A stretch of 64,000 nucleotides of DNA from Neurospora intermedia. Lineage: Eukaryota > Ascomycota > Sordariomycetes > Sordariales > Sordariaceae. This document shows positions 56,926-64,000 of this stretch, piece by piece. Each line of letters starts with the position of its first letter. Positions within the stretch are counted from its first letter, which is position 1. The stretch covers positions 2,071,001-2,135,000 of the forward strand of contig BTPP01000001.1 of NCBI GenBank assembly GCA_037102815.1. The letters are read 5' to 3'. The notes under the pieces were generated by a model. It did no database searches. It had not been told where the DNA came from and saw only the letters and a program-made list of their open reading frames with translations. The position numbers and the translations under genes are program-made.

Positions 56926-59895
56926 TACAAATTAGCAGTACAACTATGTCTTACTATTGTTATAAAAATTCTTGTATTTACGTATGTAATATCGCTTAAC
57001 CTAATAAATATCCCTGTATTTAATTAGCAATTTAATAAAGCAGGGTCGATATTATTATCCCCGCTATTACTACCTTCTAGCATAGTATTTTGAACTTTTA
57101 CTATTGAATCCTCTACTATAGAATCTAGTTGTATACTAGAGTTCTGCTCTTTAATTGGCGAGTTGGGAAGTTCCTAGTTATATTCCGGTTTATAGTAATA
57201 CGTACTAATATTGTTCTTGCGTAGTATTTTGATATACTCCTCCTACGTTAGCCTAATTTACTCCTCGATTTTATTATTATTAAGGGGAGGGAGCTTATCC
57301 TCCTTAGGTTTAATATTAGGCTCTTTGCTAGTGATGAACGCGGTAATAACCTTATTAATAATAGTTGAGTTGTAGATCTATAGGGTAATAGGCTTCGGTT
57401 TATTACCGGACGGTGCCTAGTAGAGAGGAAGGGTAATATCCTTCTCTAGTCTATTTAATTGCGTTATTTCTATTTAAATAATAGTTTATTTTACCTCTTA
57501 ATAGAATTCTTAGTGTTCTTACTATATAAATCTATAAAAATTAAATAATTAAGTTTAATCTTTGATTTTATTTAAGATTAGATTAATTATTATATTCTAA
57601 TCTATATGCGATTTACTAGCAAATTGTAATTCTACCCTCTTATTTTAAACTTTATTCTATTGTTCGGTTTTATATATATTTAACTACTTTCTGAGAGTAA
57701 TCCGTTTAATATCGAAATCCTTCTTACATTAGCGCAATCTCTCTTTACTATGTAATTCAATTTTATAATATTTATTTACAATTATACGAAGATAAGTATT
57801 ACTAACTTTAATTAGATTAATATAAATAACCAACCGGTTAATTATATGGTTCTCTCTCTATACTACTTCCTTTAATTGCCTCCTCTTTTTGAAGCGTTAT
57901 ACTTTTATATTAGTAACCCCTATTAGAGTAATTACTTTAATAGATTTATTACGTTTAAATATAATGTATTTAGTAACGGGGCTAAAGGGTATTTTTATTA
58001 TAGTCGATCTAAATAACCTATCTTGAACGTACGTATTATACCCTAAAATTATAGTTATATTAAGTAGTAGTATTATTACCTTCGTCTAGTCTTTCTTAGA
58101 CTATAGTACTTGAGGGGGGGTTATAATACTATAATTATTATAAGGGTTAATAGTACTAAAGGATTTGAATTATTATTATAGTACTAGGTTTATAGGGCCT
58201 CTCTCCTTCTTTTATACTTGTAAATAGGTTCGATTAATTGTAATTAATATTAATTCAAACTAACCTTCTTCGTTTTTAATCGTAATATACCCCTTCTTTC
58301 TCTTTAAAATATCCGGGTTGGTTACTAATATAAGCGGGTCTTATAATTTATTAAGTACGATAGATAGTTTATATAGGTAAAGACTATACTTTACTTATAT
58401 AGATTTAATAGTTAATTATTTGAAAGATTCGCTTCTAATATTAAATAACCTATTTAAGAATATAAATTTAATATACTCTACGTTATTATATATTATAGTT
58501 TTGAGTATATCCTTCTAATAATAGTATTTATAGATTTGAAAGACCCTAATATTAAGTAGTTAAAGTATATATATAGAGTAAGGGGGCAATAGGAAGAGGA
58601 TAATATTATTACGGCGGTATTATTAATAGAATTCGATAGTATAGTAATTACTATAATTATTTAACAATAGGAAATACTTCTTATCTTTATTAAAGGGACG
58701 AGAGTATTCCTCCTAATAATTAAATTAGTCGAGGGTAAATTAATCGTTAGTATAACCGCTTAGGGATATAATAATAATAGAATAGCTATTAAATTAATTA
58801 TCGATATAATTTTCGCTAATATTAATATTAAAGAGGATAATAAACGTAGGTACTATACAATTAAATACGGATATATATTCAATAACTATTACGAATTTAC
58901 GTACGTTTGGGTTAGGGGTATATATAGTCGGTATTTTAATATATAATTAAATAGTATAGGACTTAAATTATACGCCGACTCTAAACCTAAATTTATCCCC
59001 ATTTTATATATTATTTAGCGTAATATTATACTTATTGACCGTTTCCTTCTACAATTTAAAAACCTCTTCTATACTAATCCGAAACTATATTACTTTACGT
59101 ACCTACGTTAGCGACTTTGTATGTACGGATTTAAATTCTAACTAGATTATATAACGACGAACCTAGTACTAATCGATGTCGATTTCGCGACCGTTGGTTC
59201 GAATAAATTATTTAACGGCGTAAATAATTTTGTAGTTCGTAACCTTATATCCTATTTAAGTATTAAGATAGTTAATTAACGATTAATATTAATTATAATT
59301 AACCGCTATAGATCTATATAAACCGATAGATATTTATATATTTATTTAAGTATATAATACGAACTCCTCCTCTTTAATCAACTTCTTTACTCCGCTATTC
59401 TACGATTGTAGTTTAGCGCCCTTCGACCGACTTACGGTAGTATAGTAACTGGCGCTGTAAGTTCGCGCCGCGGTTACGACCGTCTTAAATTTTCCTTCTC
59501 TTAACGTACCGACGGTAAGATTAATACGCTATTTATTCGAAAGACCGGCGAGAAGGTTACTGGCGGGCTCTATTGTATACGATTTTATAATAAAGTAACT
59601 AAATTATTAAGGGTATAAATATTTAGAACCGAGGGTAAGAAAGTAATAAGCGAAGGCGCTAAATGGCTAGAGATAACCAAATTGCCCGCTACTTACACCC
59701 CGTACGTTATTAATACGTTAAATTAGGAGCTAGCTAGTTAAATTTATACTAGTTACCTTATTTGCCTTATTTTATACTAAATATTAGCACCGCCAATACA
59801 ATATTTGATAGATTTATACAGTTATAGAAATCAAATTGCTTATATTGGGTATGCAGAAAAAAAGAAGTATTTTAATTTGCTACTAAAATTGCGGG

Positions 59896-60004
59896 GTGGA
59901 CTAGGTACCGATTTTTTTTCGTGAATCTATTCACTTTCGCGAATCTACGCACCAGACCCCAAGCTTTGCTTGGGGTCCCAGAGGGCGTTTCTAGCCCAGA
60001 CGAG
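59896..60004 (-). repeat. Right TIR, with perfect 10-bp hairpin
   Basis: Within the repeat, 59,955-59,964 and 59,968-59,977 are perfectly complementary (GACCCCAAGC stem) around a TTT loop at the place matching the left hairpin. Confidence 0.85.
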
Positions 60005-60006
60005 TA

Positions 60007-63000
60007 TATCATGTCAAGGCTGTAGTATGCTGTCTCGTTTCGCCGGTTGGTCACGAAGTCAAAGCCCCCCTACTATATGCCTGTCCTTCCGTAATATTTT
60101 CGCGACATCTTGAATTCTGGAAGTTTAGCATGCAGTTGCTTAGTCTCTTTCATTCTTTTGATTTGTTTGTTTATTAGGCCAAGATCTCAGGGTCTATAGT
60201 CCCGAACTCCCTTTCACTCCTGCTTACCTTTTCTGCGGTGTAGTACTATCGCACCAATCTATCTAATTCCAAGGGGTCCCGATAATATACGTTACCTTCC
60301 TTCACTCGTTATTCACTCTCGACTTGAGCGAGTCCCTCGAATGACCTGCGAAGTAGTTACTGCGTATCTCCAAGTCGATAGTTAAAGAAACTGGTAAACT
60401 CTCCAACGGGTAGTGTACAATATAATGTACATACCTTCTGCCCGGTGCCCCTCGCACAAACAATGCCACTCTTGGCAACAGGCAAATGGTGTAAGCCAAG
60501 CTGAGCCCGTCCGTGGCTGTCGGTCATTCAGTCATATTGTCCGTTAGTCAATGTCCTGCAAAGTGGATTCCCATCAGTTTCGGTCGAGCTTCGATCGAAC
60601 CCAACGCAGGCAGACCCAGTCCCGATCGCACACCGTATACATAGTAAATGTAAAGCACAACACTTGCGCCAACCGGTGTTCTTTGCACCACCTACTAGCA
60701 GAGGTAAAGGAGAAGACCATGCGAAAAGTGCCCCATGTTCCCCGTATCATCCGTGTCTCGTGATCCTATCCGTACTCTCATTTCGTGGGCGTCCGGTATG
60801 TACAGATCCTAGAGACGGGGCCCTGGGTAGCTAGTTTTGGTCCAGGTCCGGCCAGGCCCATCATCAGGGCCGGGAAGGGACAGGTTATACGGAGCTGAAA
60901 ATGGGGTGTTCATGTTATGTCATGAGAAGCAAGGAGGAGGGATGAACCTGACTTGTTTGTTCTGTTCCTGGAGCGTCTGACTCTGGGGAGAAGTAGTGTA
61001 CAATTTGAGACGGAGATGACGCCGAACCGAGACGGTGTGAATGTCTGAGCAGAATGACGGCGTAGATAGAGAGGACCAGGGCCTGACACAGGGTCAGCCG
61101 GTCGCCGGTGAGCTGTGGGCGGACTGGACGGCTGGAGGCGGGGAGGCTGGAACTGGGGATTGCTGCCGAGGCTACAAATCTGGAGATTTGATTGGAGAAG
61201 CTTGAGGAAAACGGTAAAGAAGAAGAAGACCGAAGAGAGTGGGCTTGAGGCTCCGGACGGTGCAAGTGATGGTGATAACTAAAGAATGATCTGTTGGTGT
61301 TTGGCACTGTGGCATCAGCGTGTGCGGGGCAGGTCCAGAAGCAACAGAATGGAAAGCTTGGCTTTTGCGGAGGAATGTGGGGTTGGCCGCCACTGGAAGC
61401 GGGGGAGGCAGGGAGGAGAAGAAAAAGATCGGTGATCGTTTTTTTTTCTCTCTCTCTCTCCAATTTTTTTTCATCCCTACAGCTTTTTTTTTTAGCTTGA
61501 AATCTCCTTGTCGTTCGCTTGCCTGTGGATAATGGCACTTGCTTGCAAAAGCCCTTGGCTACCGACTGGTACATCCAGGCGAGCCGAGCTTCACCGCTCT
61601 TGGCATCAATGGGGAAGTCCCTTGAAGAAAAAGATTGAAGAAAATGCGTGGTCGTGATGTTCGCTCATTTATCGATCGTGGGTTCTGGCCATAATCTCGT
61701 CAATGATGACCATTCCACACAATTTATGCTTTGCTTCGAATTTGACTGGATCAGGACTGGCCCCTTCTTCAATGTACCCCATTTTCGAGATTTCTGTTTG
61801 TTTACTTTGTGATAACGAGACTCAGGGGTAACAAGAGCAAGAGCACAAAACAAAACAAAGCTCAAAGACACAAAAAGAGCGACTCCAGCAAACCACATCA
61901 TCAACCAGCAACCGTTTCAGATATCCCAAATCCACAATGTTCAGGAGATGTGGGTAAGCATTTCCGAGTTGTGGATTGGTTGATTGCTGCTCAGTGTTGT
62001 GCTGTAAAAAGTGGCTTTCGGAAAACGGGGTCCGCTGCCGCCGCTAAAGACGGAAGGTAACAGTGGCGATGACAGTAAAGACGGCGATGCATACACTTTC
62101 ACCGTTTCTCGTTAGGCTCGCCCCTAAGCAACTGACTCAAAGCCGAAGCTAATCCCGGTTTGTGATGATGATCGTCGGGATCTGTGCGCTCACTGGTTGT
62201 TGTCTCTCCTCTCGCTGTCCCGATGATGATGATAAGGCTGCCGTCGTGGTGGTCGACCATCACGAAACTTGAAAATGAAGTGGATGAGCCCCAGATGTGT
62301 CAAGTTGGTGACGCTTCACACAATCATATGAGGTGCTGGATTCCCCAGGTTTCGCTTCACTTCTGATCTAAGCGTCCGATCGTTGTCTCGAGCTTCGTGC
62401 AGCGGTATTGCATATTAACATGGTCGTTGTCGTCGTTCGTGATATTTTTGTTATTCCCGATAAGTGGCTGAGGTCTGGACTGAAATCCCAAGAAGGCTTT
62501 TGCTCGTATGTCCTTCGTAGTTTCGGCAATATGTCATCCGTACCACCTATAAAACAGTGTGCGTTACGTGCCCTCAGTCAAATCAGAACACCGCTCCGGC
62601 CGGACCCCAGAAGCCGCTGCGGAGAAGTCCCTCTCCGGCCTAGGGGAACCACACACAAAAGCGGCATCGCATCGCGCTTCGCTGCTTCGGTCAAACGGCC
62701 GACCTGTCACTGGCCCATTGTTCGCTTGCCAATGGAGGAGAACCAGTTTTGGTTGACCATGGCGAATGCCATCATTGGTGCCCTACCTCTCGAACAACTG
62801 CTGCCACCGTTTACTTTGAGGAACAGTACAGGGATTTGGGGTCGAAGAGAAGAGGGTTATGTGTGTAGACTGTAGAGAAACGGAACGGTGACAATGTCTC
62901 CCCAGTTTTTTTCTGCCAGAATACAAACAGTACTTCGGCTTCGGGTACCTCGCTGCCCTCGCATTACATGCAAGGCATCAAAGCCAAAGAAACCTCAAAG

Positions 63001-64000
63001 CAGACAAAAAAAAAAGGGGCTGGCTGGCGGACGGAGTGGGAGTTTTTCTTGATGCCCATAATGTCCGTCTGGATGATATCTCAGGGCTTCATTGAACTTC
63101 CTAAAAAGTCCGTCTGACCCTTGACAGGAGAAACGAAATCCGAAGCTTGTGATCCAAAGCCACAAAGCATTGACATGTGCAGAGGATTAGTAACGGAGTT
63201 ATCACCCCAAAGGCCCAGACTGAGGTCAAGGGTTTGTGGTATCGTACCTTGCTGCCTTCCCTCTTCTGTCACAGATTTTCTTCGACGATGGCCAGCCTGG
63301 GGTAGCGATGGGGCATCATGGGTGGATTCGCGGGTTGCAAGGTTTGTTCCAAACTGTTAAGAAAAAGGTGGGCAATTGGGCACATGACCGTAACAATTTC
63401 CACCGCTGGCAACATTTCGCAAACCGCACGACGGCCTAGGGTGTGTCGACTTTTTGCCCAAGCAATCCCTGACTCGTGGACTCGACCGTACCTTTCGGCT
63501 TGCTACTTTGCACGTGTGAGCAGCAAATCTAAGCCCGTTTTGGCTGTCATAACATCCACACAAAGTGTCGTGATTGGCTCCTCCACACTCATCTTTCCTC
63601 GATCATCTTGGAAAAAAAAAAGTCGACCAAGAAGACGCCATTTCATTATTCTCCCGCTGATTGACTCGAGCCTCGAGCAAATTTACGTGACTGTGGAGGA
63701 GTTCATGTAGTCAAGGCTTTGTGTATGGAGTTGGAAGAAGCGGAGAGGTCAGAAAATAATTTTTGGACTGGAGAAAGTTGGGTTCGATCAAGTACGCAGG
63801 CTCCAAGATCTCACCGTTTCGAGGCATGGCCAGCGAGGGGTTACCCAATCAAGACCAGGCTCGGAGCAATGGGCGGATCGATTGAAGATTCATTCCACCT
63901 TGCACCAGCCTCAGACGGGGTTGAAGGAGGGCCATGACGATTGACGAGGGGCTCGACGAGGGTTGGAAGAGGGACAGGACGATGAGACGGGTACGGTGGG
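60007..64000. other. Gene-free region to the window end
   Basis: 4 kb of normal composition. Frames of up to 219 codons exist (minus 60,915-61,574; plus 62,408-62,875), but they are low-complexity, Ser/Pro- or Lys-rich, and show no family. The stretch 61,430-61,495 is T/CT-rich and several short T and A runs are scattered. It resembles a long promoter or leader region of a gene lying beyond the window. Confidence 0.5.

Larger units (their letters stand above)
56817..60004. mobile_element. 3.2-kb TIR DNA transposon with TA target duplication, RIP-damaged interior
   Basis: Terminal inverted repeats of about 100-109 bp (56,817-56,925 and 59,896-60,004) begin CTCGTC and are flanked on both sides by TA (56,815-56,816 and 60,005-60,006). 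The two ends agree at roughly four of five positions and share the stretch GTAGATTCGCGAAAGTGAAT almost exactly. TA duplication suggests the Tc1/mariner superfamily, for example Fot1/pogo-type elements of fungi. The interior is AT-rich with many stops, consistent with moderate RIP; CA and TG remain more common than in the left repeat block. Open stretches remain on both strands: a minus-strand one ending at about 57,028 and a plus-strand one at about 59,510-59,730. No DDE motif could be identified, so the family is not certain. Confidence 0.8.

Noticed and set aside
60915-61574. 219-codon minus frame near the right end
   Set aside because: Low-complexity Ser/Pro/Lys composition driven by CT-rich tracts, with no signal, domain or conserved motif. 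It is more likely promoter or leader DNA.
62408-62875. 155-codon plus frame
   Set aside because: No domain, heterogeneous composition and no flanking exon signals.
1-64000. Dispersed 5S rRNA genes, CRISPR arrays, bacterial-type operons
   Set aside because: No 5S-like sequence was recognised on either strand. There are no regularly spaced direct repeats, and genes are spliced and eukaryotic.

Overview
This window looks like the left subtelomere and the adjoining gene-rich DNA of a filamentous ascomycete close to Neurospora (Sordariales). Three things point there. Long AT-rich blocks almost lack CA and TG dinucleotides but keep CG, which is the signature of repeat-induced point mutation (RIP). 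CCCTAA telomere-type repeats sit near the left end in left-telomere orientation. Every clear gene has short introns of about 50-85 bases with GTRNGT donors and CTAAC-like branch sites. Species assignment is an inference.

Region 1 (1 to about 20,280) is a graveyard of RIP-damaged repeats. It holds a LINE-like relic on the minus strand (1 to about 6,200), a block of GC-rich modules alternating with CCCTAA repeats (6,411-6,577), a tRNA-like relic, and a small undamaged island (about 7,040-7,540). It also holds a complete-looking but dead Ty3/gypsy chromovirus with 238-bp LTRs and a 5-bp target duplication (9,863-17,635), followed by further AT-rich relics. Composition changes abruptly at about 20,280.

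Region 2 (20,280-54,400) carries fifteen supported host genes, most rebuilt here from spliced exons. They are: a repetitive Ser/Thr/Lys-rich protein; a fungal membrane protein; UTP13 (small-subunit processome); the histone-fold protein MHF1/CENP-S; PGA2 (ER trafficking); MTR2-like mRNA export factor; farnesyl/geranylgeranyl transferase alpha subunit (RAM2) with a long in-frame N-terminal extension; mevalonate kinase (ERG12); a dimeric alpha/beta-barrel (ABM-like) protein; ribosomal protein eL38; an 89-residue SAP-like membrane microprotein; the CAAX protease STE24; mitochondrial bL34; a secreted class 3 lipase; and a secreted GH3 beta-glucosidase. ERG12, RAM2 and STE24 catalyse successive parts of isoprenoid supply, protein prenylation and CAAX trimming, and lie within 12 kb. 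The lipase and beta-glucosidase are divergent secreted hydrolases separated by 3.5 kb.

Region 3 (54,400-64,000) has no gene I can support. It contains microsatellites, a 43-base T run, and a 3.2-kb TIR element (56,817-60,004) with TA target duplication, about 100-bp terminal inverted repeats carrying hairpins, and a moderately RIP-damaged interior.

The most unusual observations are an apparent one-nucleotide exon and a GC-AG intron in the GH3 gene, the in-frame extension of RAM2, and the covarying hairpins in the TIRs of the 3.2-kb element.
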